A stretch of 64,000 bases of DNA from Kribbella sp. CA-293567 (GTDB taxonomy: Bacteria > Actinomycetota > Actinomycetes > Propionibacteriales > Kribbellaceae). Every line of letters starts with the position of its first letter. Position 1 is the stretch's first letter. Of this stretch, positions 1 through 8,918 are shown piece after piece. The notes under the pieces were generated by a model. It was not told the origin of the DNA and searched no databases. It saw only the letters and a list, made by a program, of their open reading frames with translations. The DNA lies in contig NZ_CP114065.1 in assembly GCF_027627575.1 (NCBI RefSeq), forward strand, positions 3,224,001 through 3,288,000. Reading direction: 5' to 3'. Position numbers and translations under genes: made by a program.

Positions 1-389
1 TGAAGTACATGCTGCTGATGCACTCGAACAAGCAGGGCTGGGAAGACATGCCGAACACCTGGTCGCACGAGGACCTCAAGGTGATGGTCGAGTACATGCA
101 CGATCTCAACCGGAAGCTGAGCGACGCCGGGGAGCTGGTCGAGGCCCGCGGGCTGACCGGTCCCGACCAGATGAAGACCTACCAGGCGCAGGACGGTGGT
201 GAGCCGATCATCACCGACGGGCCCTTCAGCGAGACGAAGGAGGTGCTGGCCGGCTACTGGGTGGTCGATGTCGCCTCCGAGGAGCGGGTGCTGGAGATCG
301 CTCACCACATCTCTGTCACTCCCGGTCCCGGCGGTCGCCCCGTCTACCAGGCCGTGGAGATCCACCCCGAGGGCGTCGCTCCGGCGTGA
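1..389 (+). CDS. YCII/DGPF-domain protein, 5' end cut by window edge
   Basis: Small one-domain protein of the YCII-related (DGPF) family; no enzymatic activity is firmly known for this group. The core motif DGPFSETKEVLAGYW is clear. The window opens with TG followed by Lys-Tyr-Met-Leu-Leu codons, and members of this family typically begin MKYMLL, so the true ATG almost certainly starts one base before position 1 and the full protein would be 129 residues. Such genes often sit beside ECF sigma factor genes; any upstream neighbour is outside the window. The 190 bases downstream to 580 hold nothing I recognise. Confidence 0.88.
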   Translation, partial: KYMLLMHSNKQGWEDMPNTWSHEDLKVMVEYMHDLNRKLSDAGELVEARGLTGPDQMKTYQAQDGGEPIITDGPFSETKEVLAGYWVVDVASEERVLEIAHHISVTPGPGGRPVYQAVEIHPEGVAPA

Positions 390-580
390 GCTCGTGACCT
401 GCGACGGACCGAGGACTTCGGCTTCGGCGTTGCGGGGGCGGTTGGATGGCGGAGATTCGTCGACCGTGGCCAGGTGGCCGAGGTCGAACCGGCTGCGGGC
501 GGCGTCGGCCGGCCCGCCCCGGCGCTACCGCTTCGTTCGCGCCTCAGCAGGACGACGTTGCGGTGCGGTGGCTCGGGAGA

Positions 581-1366
581 TCAGCTGACGGGGCGAAGTT
601 CGGCGACGATCAGCTCGGCGACGGCGGCCATCCCGGCCGCCGTCGGGTGGTAGGGAGCGCCGCCGCGGAGGCGGAAGCCAGTCACCCACGGCTCGGGGGA
701 ACCGACGGCATGATCCAGGCTCGCGGCCGACGCGGTGACCAGTCCGGCACCGGTTCTCTCGGCGGCGGTCGCGAACGCCTTCGCCAACCCGTCGGCCATC
801 ATCACCACGCTCGGCAGTTGTTCCTCGTTCAGCGGGACGTCGAGACGCGCGCGAGTCGCCGGGCCGGCCACCGTCAGGTAGTCGACGAGCAGGATCCGGC
901 TCTGCGGAGCGCGCTCTCTGACCGCCAGCACGATCTCGGTGAGTGAGGCCGCGACGGCGTCGTACTGCGCCGGGTCCTTGAGGTAGCTGACCCGCGCGCG
1001 GACCCGGTTCGCGACGCGCTTGCCGAGCAGGCCGGCGGGTTTGGCGAGCGTGTTCATCAGGCTGCCCCGGACGAAGGTGCCGATGTACTCGAGGTCGTTG
1101 CCGCCGGCGGTGATCGTGACGAGAGCGGTCTCCGGACCGACGGCGTCGAGCTGCGGCGGCGCATCGTCCTGCCGGTCGCGCAGGATGGTGGCGGTGGTCG
1201 CACCGGAGTACGTGACGTCGGTGAGCTCGAGGCCGAGCGCCTCGGCGACGAGATGGGGGTAGTTGGATGCCGACCGGCCGGCGGCTTTGTCGACGATCGG
1301 TTTGATGCCGGGGCCGGCGGCGAACGAACTGCCCAATGCGACATAGCGGCTGCCGGGGGTGATCAC
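581..1366 (-). CDS. SGNH/GDSL-family hydrolase
   Basis: Predicted serine esterase or lipase of the SGNH superfamily, 261 residues. Block I is GSSFAAG near residue 12 with the nucleophilic Ser, block III is GGND with the oxyanion Asn near residue 88, and block V is the HPTAAG segment near the C-terminus carrying the catalytic His. No signal peptide is evident, so it is probably cytoplasmic; the substrate cannot be told. The GTG start is supported by a TATCGT box exactly six bases upstream, which implies a leaderless transcript. It is divergent from the large ATPase gene with only 29 bases between the start codons, so the two promoters must overlap. Confidence 0.85.
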   Translation of the reverse strand: MITPGSRYVALGSSFAAGPGIKPIVDKAAGRSASNYPHLVAEALGLELTDVTYSGATTATILRDRQDDAPPQLDAVGPETALVTITAGGNDLEYIGTFVRGSLMNTLAKPAGLLGKRVANRVRARVSYLKDPAQYDAVAASLTEIVLAVRERAPQSRILLVDYLTVAGPATRARLDVPLNEEQLPSVVMMADGLAKAFATAAERTGAGLVTASAASLDHAVGSPEPWVTGFRLRGGAPYHPTAAGMAAVAELIVAELRPVS

Positions 1367-1372
1367 GCGACG

Positions 1373-1378
1373 ACGATA
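1373..1378 (-). promoter_or_regulatory. -10 box of the SGNH hydrolase gene (leaderless)
   Basis: TATCGT on the minus strand fits TANNNT and lies exactly six bases upstream of the GTG start at 1366. This geometry places the transcription start on the start codon. No convincing -35 element is visible. Confidence 0.45.
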
Positions 1379-1395
1379 CCGGCATACTCACCCGG

Positions 1396-4300
1396 GTGAT
1401 CGACGAGTTTGGGATTGCCGGGATTCGGGAGCGGGTGCTGGCTGCCTGGGCGGCGGCGCCGGTTCGGTTCAGGGAGGACGCCAACGCCGAGGAGGATCTC
1501 GCGCTCGGTGGCTATCTGGATCGAGTGGTGGTCGAGCTCGCTCAGAACGCGGCGGACGCGGCGGCCCGGGCCGGTGTGCCGGGGCGGGTGCAGTTCTCGT
1601 TGCGCGGTGGAACGCTGGTGGTCTCCAACACCGGTGCGCCGCTGACCGCTGAGGGCGTCGAGTCGCTGGCGACGCTACGCGCATCGGCCAAGCGGGACGA
1701 CTCGGAGAGCGCTGTCGGGCGGTTCGGCGTCGGCTTCTCAGCGGTGCTGGCGGTGACCGACGAGCCGGTGATCCTGTCGCGCTCTGGTGGCGTCCGGTTC
1801 TCCCGGGCCGACAGTGCGGCAGCCGTCGCCGCTGTGCAGTCACCGAGTCTGGACACCGAGGTACGTCGACGCGACGGCCAGGTCCCCGTACTGCGGCTGC
1901 CGTTCGAGGCTGAGGGCGAGCCGCCAGAGGGTTACGACACCGCGGTGATCCTGCCGCTCCGCGATGAAGCCGCAGCCGAGCTGGTACGCCGTTTGCTGGC
2001 GGCAGCCGACGACGCGTTGCTGCTCGCGCTCCCTGGTCTCGAGCGGATCGAGATCGACCTCGACGGGTCGGTGCGCGAGCTGGCCGACGTCGAGTCGCGC
2101 TGGTTCGTGCAACGCGCGTCCGGCGTACTCGACGAGAGCGACAGAGAGCGCTTACTCGCCGACCGGCCGACCGAGGAACGCGCCCGCCCATACTGGTCGG
2201 TCCTCTGGGCGTTGCCCCGCAGCGCTGCCCAGACGCAGCAAGCCGAGTCCCTGCCGACACTGGGCGCCGAGCCGTTCGAGGCAGGCGCAACGCTGACGCC
2301 GGCCGCCAACTTGGTCGAGACAGGCTCGGCGTCGGTGCCGGGTGCTGCGTTGCCTGGGGTGGTTCATGCGCCGACGCCTACTGACGAGCCGCTGTCGTTG
2401 CCTGCGTTGCTGTTGGCAACCTTTCCGCTCGACCCGTCGCGGCGGCATGTTGCTGCGGGGCCATTGACCGATCGCCTTGTGCAGGAGGCGGCTGCGGCTT
2501 ACGCGGAGTTGCTTCGCGCTCGCGCTGAGGACGGCGCCAAGGTGCTGTCGCTGGTACCGACCGGGCTTGCGGCGGGTGCGTTGGATCGCGCTCTCCGAGA
2601 TGCGATCCTCGCCGCGTTACCAGGTACGCCGATCTTGCGTGCGGTCGAGGATGGCGCGCCGCTGCGGCCGCGGGACGCCGTGGTGGTCGAGGGCTCGGAT
2701 GCCGCGTTCGACACGGTGCTCGCGCCGATCGTCAACGGACTGGTCGGTTCACCGCGGCAGGACCGGACAGCGCTCGACGCTCTGGGAGTCCGTCGTCTCG
2801 ATCTCGCGGAGCTGGTCGATCAGCTCGGTTCAGTGGCCGCGGCGGAGTCGCCTGCCTGGTGGCAAGGAGTGTATGGAGCGCTCTCTGCCATGGTCACGGA
2901 TCCGTTGCTCCGTGAGTCTCTGGGCACGCTTCCCGTCCCGCTGGCCGACGGGCGGTTGGTCCGCGGAGTACGCGGTCTCCTGCTGCCGAGTAGCGAACTG
3001 CCGGCCGGCGTCCTGGCAACCTTCGGCGAGTACGGCGTACGCGTCGTGCATCCGGAGGCCGTTCACTCATCGCTCGAACGTCTTGGGGCGCTACCGCTGT
3101 CCGCCCGGGCTCTGCTGGAAGACAGCGCGGTGCGATCGGCGGTCGAACACTCCGCCGAGGCGGACGATCCCGATGTCATCGCGGACGCGGTACTGACCGT
3201 GGTCGCCGCGGACGTTTCGCAGGCAGAGGGTCTGTGGTGGCTGTCCGACCTGGTACTGCGGGATGCCGACGGCGAACTCGTTCCGGCCAACGCCCTGGTG
3301 ATCGCCGGGTCGGATGCTGCTGCGGTGCTCGACGAGGAGGAAGTAGCGCCGATCGACCACGCGGTCGTGGAGCGCTACGGTCTGCCCGCGGTCGAGGCAG
3401 TTGGCGTGCTGAACTCGCTGGGCACGGTCTCGGCTTCGGATGTGACGCTCGACGAGTTGCCGGAGGCGTTGAAGGATCTCGACGGCATCGAGGACTGGGC
3501 CGACGACGTCGCGCCCGACGGTTCGCGGTTCGGGGTGACGGTCGGAGAACTGATCGCGGTGCGCGATCTCGACTGGATCGTGGACGATGCCTGGCCGCGG
3601 GTGCTCGAGCTGTTCGGGACCTCGCCGGAACTGCGGCGGGCGCTGGTCGAGACGGTCCGCGTGATCGGACCCGACGACCGTCCGCACGGCGCGACGTCGT
3701 ACTCGGCGTGGTGGATCAGAGAGCGCGTTCTGCTGGCGGACGGCGAGCCGCTGGCCGGCCGGGCCGACCCGGAGGCGTACCCGATTCTGGCGGACTTCCT
3801 CGATGCTGCCCCGGACTGGACTGCGCGGCTGGATCCTGAGGTGCGGACCGCGGTGGGGCTGGTGCGGGTCGTCAGTGATCTGGACGCGGCTGGTGTGGAG
3901 CTGTTGTTGGACCGGCTGGCTGATCCAGAGCGGGCGGTCGAGGAGAGCGCGCTCTTGCGGTTGTGGAGTCACTTGGGGGTGCACTCGGCTTATCCGGGCG
4001 ACACGCCGGACGACGTACGGGTGCTGGACGGTAGTGGCGTCACCACCGTGATGAGTGCGGGGGAGTCCGTGGTCGCGGACGCGCCGATGTGGTTGCAGCG
4101 AACGGATCTCGGCGGTTTCGTCGTGGCCTCCGGTGCTGCCGCGGACGGGTTGAGCGATCTGCTCGACGTGCCGATGGCCGGAGAAGTTGCTGATGGCAAC
4201 ATCGACAGCGAGGGGAGCGAGGCCGAGGTGCCGGAGCTGGTACGGGAGCTGGTGCCTGAGGCTCCCACCACCTGGTGGGAGCACGAGGAGCTGACCGTGG

Positions 4301-4482
4301 ACGGTGTCGAGGTGTCGTGGTGGGTGGACGAGAACCGGCAACCCCACGCGGCCACCTTTGACGGCCTCGCGAAAGCGCTCGCTTGGTCGTCGGGGCGCTG
4401 GGATCAGCGCCATGTGATTCGAGCCGTTCTGAGCGAGCCGGACAGGGCCACAGAACTACGAATCGACGCTACGTTCGACTGA
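1396..4482 (+). CDS. Sacsin-type Hsp90-like ATPase, large orphan protein
   Basis: Protein of 1028 residues with an N-terminal GHKL (Hsp90-like) nucleotide-binding domain of the sacsin N-terminal type. The helix with the Mg/ATP-binding Asn is ELAQNAADA (Asn51, Asp54), VVSNTGAPL follows near residue 75, and the glycine-rich lid motif GRFGVGFSAVL lies at 108-118. The remaining roughly 800 residues are acidic and Leu/Ala/Val-rich with no domain I can name, and no membrane segment is seen. Related bacterial proteins are annotated as ATP-binding or chaperone-like; the client is unknown. GTG start, with a poor TACTCA box five bases upstream. Convergent with the gene ending at 4526. It could be a stress chaperone or part of an uncharacterised defence or quality-control system. 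Confidence 0.82.
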   Translation: MIDEFGIAGIRERVLAAWAAAPVRFREDANAEEDLALGGYLDRVVVELAQNAADAAARAGVPGRVQFSLRGGTLVVSNTGAPLTAEGVESLATLRASAKRDDSESAVGRFGVGFSAVLAVTDEPVILSRSGGVRFSRADSAAAVAAVQSPSLDTEVRRRDGQVPVLRLPFEAEGEPPEGYDTAVILPLRDEAAAELVRRLLAAADDALLLALPGLERIEIDLDGSVRELADVESRWFVQRASGVLDESDRERLLADRPTEERARPYWSVLWALPRSAAQTQQAESLPTLGAEPFEAGATLTPAANLVETGSASVPGAALPGVVHAPTPTDEPLSLPALLLATFPLDPSRRHVAAGPLTDRLVQEAAAAYAELLRARAEDGAKVLSLVPTGLAAGALDRALRDAILAALPGTPILRAVEDGAPLRPRDAVVVEGSDAAFDTVLAPIVNGLVGSPRQDRTALDALGVRRLDLAELVDQLGSVAAAESPAWWQGVYGALSAMVTDPLLRESLGTLPVPLADGRLVRGVRGLLLPSSELPAGVLATFGEYGVRVVHPEAVHSSLERLGALPLSARALLEDSAVRSAVEHSAEADDPDVIADAVLTVVAADVSQAEGLWWLSDLVLRDADGELVPANALVIAGSDAAAVLDEEEVAPIDHAVVERYGLPAVEAVGVLNSLGTVSASDVTLDELPEALKDLDGIEDWADDVAPDGSRFGVTVGELIAVRDLDWIVDDAWPRVLELFGTSPELRRALVETVRVIGPDDRPHGATSYSAWWIRERVLLADGEPLAGRADPEAYPILADFLDAAPDWTARLDPEVRTAVGLVRVVSDLDAAGVELLLDRLADPERAVEESALLRLWSHLGVHSAYPGDTPDDVRVLDGSGVTTVMSAGESVVADAPMWLQRTDLGGFVVASGAAADGLSDLLDVPMAGEVADGNIDSEGSEAEVPELVRELVPEAPTTWWEHEELTVDGVEVSWWVDENRQPHAATFDGLAKALAWSSGRWDQRHVIRAVLSEPDRATELRIDATFD

Positions 4483-4493
4483 CACTGCGCGGT

Positions 4494-4509
4494 CGGTGGC
4501 CGGCCACCG
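4494..4509. terminator. Palindrome between convergent genes
   Basis: Perfect 16-base palindrome CGGTGGCCGGCCACCG in the 43-base gap between two converging genes, 12 bases after one stop codon and 16 from the other. It could act as a bidirectional terminator, but the stem is short once a loop is allowed. Confidence 0.35.
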
Positions 4510-4525
4510 CCCTGCCCTGCCGGCT

Positions 4526-5107
4526 TCAGCTGTCGATGGGGCGGCCGTAGGTGATGGCTTCGAGGACCGGCTGTGGGGCCAGTGAGCGGTAGGCGGCGTC
4601 GGGGTTGGCGCCGAGGGCGTCGTTGATGGTGGAGAAGGCGACGCGCAGGGCTACGAAAGCCGTCAGGCCGAAGATCTGGTGGTCGGTCCAGCCTGCGGTG
4701 CGGAGGCTCTGGACGTCCTCGGGTGTCGTGCTGTTGGGATCGCGGGCGACCTTGCGGGCCCACTCGGCCAAGGCGTGTTCGTCGGCGGACAGGCCGGAGT
4801 CGTCGCCGCGCAGTACGCCGGCGGCGAGCTTCTCGTCGGTCGCACCGGCCAGTTTGGTGCCCCAGGCAACGGAACAGTAGGAGTCGCCGAGGGCGGAGGC
4901 GCAGGCGGCGACCAGGATTCCGCGCTGGCGGAAGGTCAGCCCGTGCTCGTGGACGAGATCGCGCAGCAGCGCGAACAGTTGCTGCTGCAGGGCCGGGTCG
5001 TACGCCCAGATCCGCGAGGCGTTCATCACGAACCCGAGCTCCTCGACGTCCTCGGCGAACAGCTCCTCCGCCGCGGCGTCCGGCTCCGGTAGATCGAGAA
5101 AACTCAT
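4526..5107 (-). CDS. Carboxymuconolactone decarboxylase/AhpD-like protein
   Basis: 193-residue all-helical protein of the carboxymuconolactone decarboxylase family, which includes AhpD alkylhydroperoxidases. The active-site region reads SALGDSYCSVAWGTKLAG. Only the first cysteine of the usual CxxC pair is present, so AhpD-type disulfide chemistry is doubtful. The C-terminal half (DHQIFGLTAFVALRVAFST) fits the family fold. The ATG shares one base with the TGA of the upstream methyltransferase gene (TGATG), a strong sign of translational coupling. It is the last gene of a three-gene minus-strand operon headed by a BTAD/TPR regulator, so it probably acts in the same pathway as that methyltransferase. 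Confidence 0.8.
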   Translation of the reverse strand: MSFLDLPEPDAAAEELFAEDVEELGFVMNASRIWAYDPALQQQLFALLRDLVHEHGLTFRQRGILVAACASALGDSYCSVAWGTKLAGATDEKLAAGVLRGDDSGLSADEHALAEWARKVARDPNSTTPEDVQSLRTAGWTDHQIFGLTAFVALRVAFSTINDALGANPDAAYRSLAPQPVLEAITYGRPIDS

Positions 5108-5907
5108 CAGCTTGCCTTCCTTGCCAGATAACCGCTGACCGCGATCTCGGCCCGCAGCGGAAGCCCCTCGCGCACCCGCTCCCGAGCCTGGGCGACCGCT
5201 GCTTCGAAGAACTCCGTCTCGCCCACGTGCTGAATCGCCTCGTACGCCGGTCCGGTGGCGGCGAGCGCTCTCGCGTACCCCTCCGGATCCGGAAACTCCC
5301 AAGCGAACGGTATCGAGATCCGCTCCACTTCGACGAACCCGAACCGCGAGAGCAACTCCTCACCAGCCCCCGGCCGCCCGAGCGACACCATGTTCGCCTG
5401 GTTCGCGACCTTCGCCGTCGACGCCAGCCGGAACGGTTGCAGCGCCCACACCCCGGGCGACTGCTTGAGGTGCCCCCAGACGGTCAGCCCGACCCGTCCA
5501 CCGGGCACCAGGACGCGATGGATCTCGCCCAGCGCGGCGGGCGTGGTACCCCAGACTCCCCGGAAGCTGGTGACCACATCGAAACTCCCGTCCGCCCACG
5601 GCAGCGCATGCATGTCACCGACCCGGAGATCCGAATCGGGACTGCGGTCCCGCGCCACGGCGACCAGTCGTCCCGAGGCGTCGATACCGGCGCAGCGAGC
5701 GCCACGCGCTCGGGCGAGCTCGACTGCAAGCCCTGCTCCACAAGCGATGTCGAGCACGAGATCGCGCTCTCCGATGCCCAGCCGATGGTGCAGGGCGACG
5801 TACTCGCGGCAGTTGGCCGGCTCGCTCAAGGTCGCGAAGTCGACGGCTCGCCGGCCCCAGCCCTCGTCGACGACGGTCCAGTCCGCCGCGGCGGTTCCAG
5901 TGGTCAT
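5107..5907 (-). CDS. Class I SAM-dependent methyltransferase
   Basis: 266-residue methyltransferase with a Rossmann-type SAM-binding core. Motif I is VLDIACGAGLAVELA (around residues 50-64), the acidic residue after beta-2 is in CAGIDASG, and the post-motif segment is DMHALPWADGSFDVV. The C-terminal part is specific to small-molecule methyltransferases; the acceptor is unknown. The ATG has the ribosome-binding site AGGGGGA about seven bases upstream and overlaps the stop of the BTAD regulator by four bases (ATGA). It is the middle gene of the operon with the decarboxylase-like gene downstream. Confidence 0.87.
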   Translation of the reverse strand: MTTGTAAADWTVVDEGWGRRAVDFATLSEPANCREYVALHHRLGIGERDLVLDIACGAGLAVELARARGARCAGIDASGRLVAVARDRSPDSDLRVGDMHALPWADGSFDVVTSFRGVWGTTPAALGEIHRVLVPGGRVGLTVWGHLKQSPGVWALQPFRLASTAKVANQANMVSLGRPGAGEELLSRFGFVEVERISIPFAWEFPDPEGYARALAATGPAYEAIQHVGETEFFEAAVAQARERVREGLPLRAEIAVSGYLARKAS

Positions 5908-7709
5908 GATTCCCCCTGAAGAATGAGATCGGTCAGCGCGGGATTGTCGATCCCGGCGCCGAGCAACCGCGCCGACGAGGCCGCTGAGGAGTCGCCGAGC
6001 CGTGCCTGGTGCAGCTTGGCCCGGACCATCAACTCACGCATGTCGCACCGCGCGGCGAGCGCGGCCAACTGGGTCACCAGCGGCGCCGCCCGTTGCTGGT
6101 CGTCACGCGCCAGCGCCGCCGTACTGGCTGCATCGAGGACGTGCGCATGCACCCACTGATAGCGGTCCGGTTCGCGACAGGCCCGGCTGACCGCTTGGGT
6201 CAGCCACTCTGACGCCCTCGCATGGTCGCCGCGGCCCGTGCTGAGCAGGCCCAGGCCACGGCCCGCCATTCCTTCCCAGCAAGGATCATTGAGCTGGCAG
6301 CCGAGCACCCAGGCCTGTTCGAACCCGTCGGCGGCGGCGTCGAGATCGCCCGCGTACAGGTCGAGCTCGGCGTTCAGAGCCTGCGGCCACGGCAGGAAGG
6401 CGATCCAGCGCTCCTGCCTGACCAGGTCGAGCGATTCCCGTACGATCGCGGCCGCCTGGCTGTACTCCGCGCGGAGCAGATGCGCCCGCCCCATGATCGA
6501 CAGCGACCACGCCTGCTGCCGCCGGTCCCCACAACGCGCGGCAGCTTCCACTGAGGCGCTGAGATGCTCGAAGGCCGCCGGATAGTCGCCCTGGTCCGAC
6601 GAGTTCATCCCGCGGACGCCGAGGATCGCGGCGTGTTCTTGGTCGGTTTCGGCCAGCGCCTGCGCCTTGGCCAGCCAGGCGTTGGCCGTCTGCCGGCGTC
6701 CGGCCTGTACCTCGACGAATCCGAGCTCCCGGTGCGCGAACACCGAAGTACTCCGGTCGCCCGACTGCTCGGCGACCAGGATCGCCTCGTGCAGCACGAT
6801 CGCACCTTCCTCGTCGCGACCGCGGATGGCGTGCACGAGCGCACCACCCAGCGCCGCGAGAGCGCGACCTCGCAGTACCGGATTCTTGCAGTGCTCCGCC
6901 TCAGAGACCGCTCTCCGGAGACACTGCAGACCGGCATCGACAGCCCCTGCGACGATCGCCGCCCGTCCGGCTTCCAGCTGGCTGGCCGCCGCGGCCCTGC
7001 CACCCAGCGCGGGGCCGACAGTGGAGCCGGGCCCGACCTGGGACGCCTCGCGCAGAGCAGGAGAAGGCTGGAGTCCCAGTTCTCGGCGCAGCAGGTCTTC
7101 ACAAACAGCGATCTGGCGGAGCGCGGCAGTCCGGTCCCCAGAGATCGCCAGACTGCGGACCAGCAGTTCGTGATTGCCTTGCTCCAACGGGTTCAGGGCA
7201 ACGGCCTTCGACGCGTAGGCGATGGCGTCAGCTGCTCGACCACTTGCCACCATCGAGACAGCGGTCTCCCGCAACCGCCCCTCGATAGCTGCCGAGAGCC
7301 GGTGCCGCTCCACCAGAAGCCAGGACTCGAACTCCGGGCAGAAGGCGAGCTCCACCCCTTCGAGCAACTCGCCACTCAGCTCCAGCAACGGTTCCGGATC
7401 GGCAGAGTGCTCTGTCACCACCATGATGTCCACCGTGGTCTCCGGGCTGAGCGCGATGACCAGCGGGTCGCCAGTGATGACCTCCCCGCCACCCAACGCC
7501 CGTCGCAGCTCGGCCAGCGACCAGCGCAATGCCCCCAGCGGATCGTCTGCATCGGCGAACAGCAGCTCCGCCAGCCGCTTGCGGGTCGGCGGCCGCTCTG
7601 CCAGCAGCAGGTAGGCCAGCAACGCCCACGTCTTGCGTCCCCGCGGCGGTCGAGCCGGCCCGACGGCCTGCTCGATCGACGGCTTTCCCAGCAACCTGAT
7701 CCTGCTCAT
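5904..7709 (-). CDS. SARP-like regulator: HTH-BTAD with C-terminal TPR domain
   Basis: About 601 residues. The N-terminus (about 1-95) is an OmpR/PhoB-type winged helix as in AfsR/DnrI proteins (WALLAYLLLAERPPTRKRLAELLF, read in two parts), followed by a bacterial transcriptional activation domain of TPR type to about residue 240. The last 340 residues are helical TPR-like repeats. The NB-ARC ATPase found in full AfsR proteins is absent. I chose the ATG at 7709 because a GGAGGGGG ribosome-binding site lies eight bases before it; a GTG at 7718 would sit almost on that site. The gene heads a three-gene operon with a methyltransferase and a CMD-like protein, which it probably activates. A direct-repeat array lies upstream. 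Confidence 0.85.
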   Translation of the reverse strand: MSRIRLLGKPSIEQAVGPARPPRGRKTWALLAYLLLAERPPTRKRLAELLFADADDPLGALRWSLAELRRALGGGEVITGDPLVIALSPETTVDIMVVTEHSADPEPLLELSGELLEGVELAFCPEFESWLLVERHRLSAAIEGRLRETAVSMVASGRAADAIAYASKAVALNPLEQGNHELLVRSLAISGDRTAALRQIAVCEDLLRRELGLQPSPALREASQVGPGSTVGPALGGRAAAASQLEAGRAAIVAGAVDAGLQCLRRAVSEAEHCKNPVLRGRALAALGGALVHAIRGRDEEGAIVLHEAILVAEQSGDRSTSVFAHRELGFVEVQAGRRQTANAWLAKAQALAETDQEHAAILGVRGMNSSDQGDYPAAFEHLSASVEAAARCGDRRQQAWSLSIMGRAHLLRAEYSQAAAIVRESLDLVRQERWIAFLPWPQALNAELDLYAGDLDAAADGFEQAWVLGCQLNDPCWEGMAGRGLGLLSTGRGDHARASEWLTQAVSRACREPDRYQWVHAHVLDAASTAALARDDQQRAAPLVTQLAALAARCDMRELMVRAKLHQARLGDSSAASSARLLGAGIDNPALTDLILQGES

Positions 7710-7786
7710 GCCTGTCACCCCCTCCCCGAACCACAGTGTGGCGCACCGACCGCCCCCCGGCGAGTGCCACGGCCGATGCGCCTCAC

Positions 7787-7863
7787 TACTGCGCCAGCAC
7801 CTGATAGGTACTGCGTCAGCGCCGATCTACTGCATCAGCGCTCGGCGGCTGCCGCGTCAGCGC
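7787..7863. repeat. Four imperfect direct repeats upstream of the BTAD regulator
   Basis: Direct repeats with core CTGCRYCAGCRC: TACTGCGCCAGCAC at 7787, TACTGCGTCAGCGC at 7809, TACTGCATCAGCGC at 7828 and a partial GCGTCAGCGC at 7854. Start-to-start spacing of the core is 22, 19 and 22 bases. The array lies 78-154 bases upstream of the regulator start and its last copy runs into the 3' end of the neighbouring methyltransferase gene. SARP-family proteins bind short direct repeats spaced near a helical turn or multiples of it, so this is a candidate binding site. Confidence 0.5.
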
Positions 7864-8684
7864 CGCACGCCGACCGCTTCCAGGTACTCCCCGTGCGCAG
7901 CGACCGTGCCGTCGCCGGCCTTGTTGTAGGCGCGCGGTACCTCGGCCAGGTCGGCCGCGAAGGCCGCCAGGTCCTCGGCGGAGAGCGTTCCCGCGAGGCG
8001 GGTGATCGGGCCGTAGTACTGCCGGAACCACTCGGAGAAGTGCTCCAGCGAGTGGTACCGGAACACGTAGTCGCGCTTGGTGAGCGCGATCCACTCGACC
8101 CGGTCACCGAACAGCCCCGCCAGGTGTTCCTGGTCGCCCCACAGCGTGGCCGGCTTCACCCCGGCCGGTGGCGGCGCCCACTTGCCGACAGTACGGAACA
8201 TGTCGCCGATCATCCCGGTCGGCGTCCAGCTGGCGAGCGCGATCTTGCCGCCGGGCTTGGTCACCCGGACCAGCTCGTCCGCGGCGCGCTGGTGGTCCGG
8301 TGCGAACATCACGCCGACGGTGCTGCCGACCAGGTCGAACGAGGCGTCCGGGACCGGCAGCTTCTCCGCGTCACCCTCCAGGAACGTGACGTCCAGGTGC
8401 TCGGCGGCGGCCCGTTCCCGGCCCTGCTCCAGCAGGTTGACCGCATAGTCGACCCCGGTCGCGTCGGCGAACCGCCGTGCGGCCGCCATCGCCACGTTGC
8501 CTTGTCCACAGGCGACGTCCAGCACCGTCTGACCGGCCCGCACGTCCGCCGCCTCGACGAGCAGCTCGGCGATGATCTGCAGCGTGTTGCCGACCCGCGG
8601 GTAGTCCCCGGTCTCCCAGCCGGCCCGTTGCTTGGCCTTGATCGCCTCGAAATCGATCGCCGTACCCGTCACTTCGGTGCTCAT
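7857..8684 (-). CDS. Class I SAM-dependent methyltransferase (UbiE/COQ5-like)
   Basis: 275-residue methyltransferase. Motif I VLDVACGQGNVAMAAARR lies near residues 50-67, followed by ATGVDYAVNLLEQGRERA, and the later motif PVPDASFDLVGSTVGVMFAPD. A conserved C-terminal helix pair (YHSLEHFSEWFRQYYGPI) is typical of actinobacterial proteins of this group. The substrate is unknown. The ATG at 8684 is fixed by a strong GAGGGGG ribosome-binding site; frames extending upstream lack family similarity. Although it lies upstream of the BTAD operon on the same strand, 147 bases and a repeat array separate them, so it is probably a separate transcript. It is divergent from the DUF4132 gene across 234 bases. 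Confidence 0.85.
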   Translation of the reverse strand: MSTEVTGTAIDFEAIKAKQRAGWETGDYPRVGNTLQIIAELLVEAADVRAGQTVLDVACGQGNVAMAAARRFADATGVDYAVNLLEQGRERAAAEHLDVTFLEGDAEKLPVPDASFDLVGSTVGVMFAPDHQRAADELVRVTKPGGKIALASWTPTGMIGDMFRTVGKWAPPPAGVKPATLWGDQEHLAGLFGDRVEWIALTKRDYVFRYHSLEHFSEWFRQYYGPITRLAGTLSAEDLAAFAADLAEVPRAYNKAGDGTVAAHGEYLEAVGVRR

Positions 8685-8918
8685 CTGCTTCCCCCTCGAC
8701 TGGCGTTGTTCCCAACGCGGTGACGAACTGCGCTCCCCAGCAGCGGCACCGCCTTCCGCGGTGTGGTTCCGATCAGATCGCGCCGGCGTGTGACGGGCCG
8801 TGTGACGCCGCCGGTGACCCTCCGGCAGTGCACGATCACGAAATTGTCGGACGTCCCTGGTACTAGTTTCTCTGCCAGACCCAGGACGGGACGGCGTGAC
8901 TGCGGAGGGGATCCGGGC

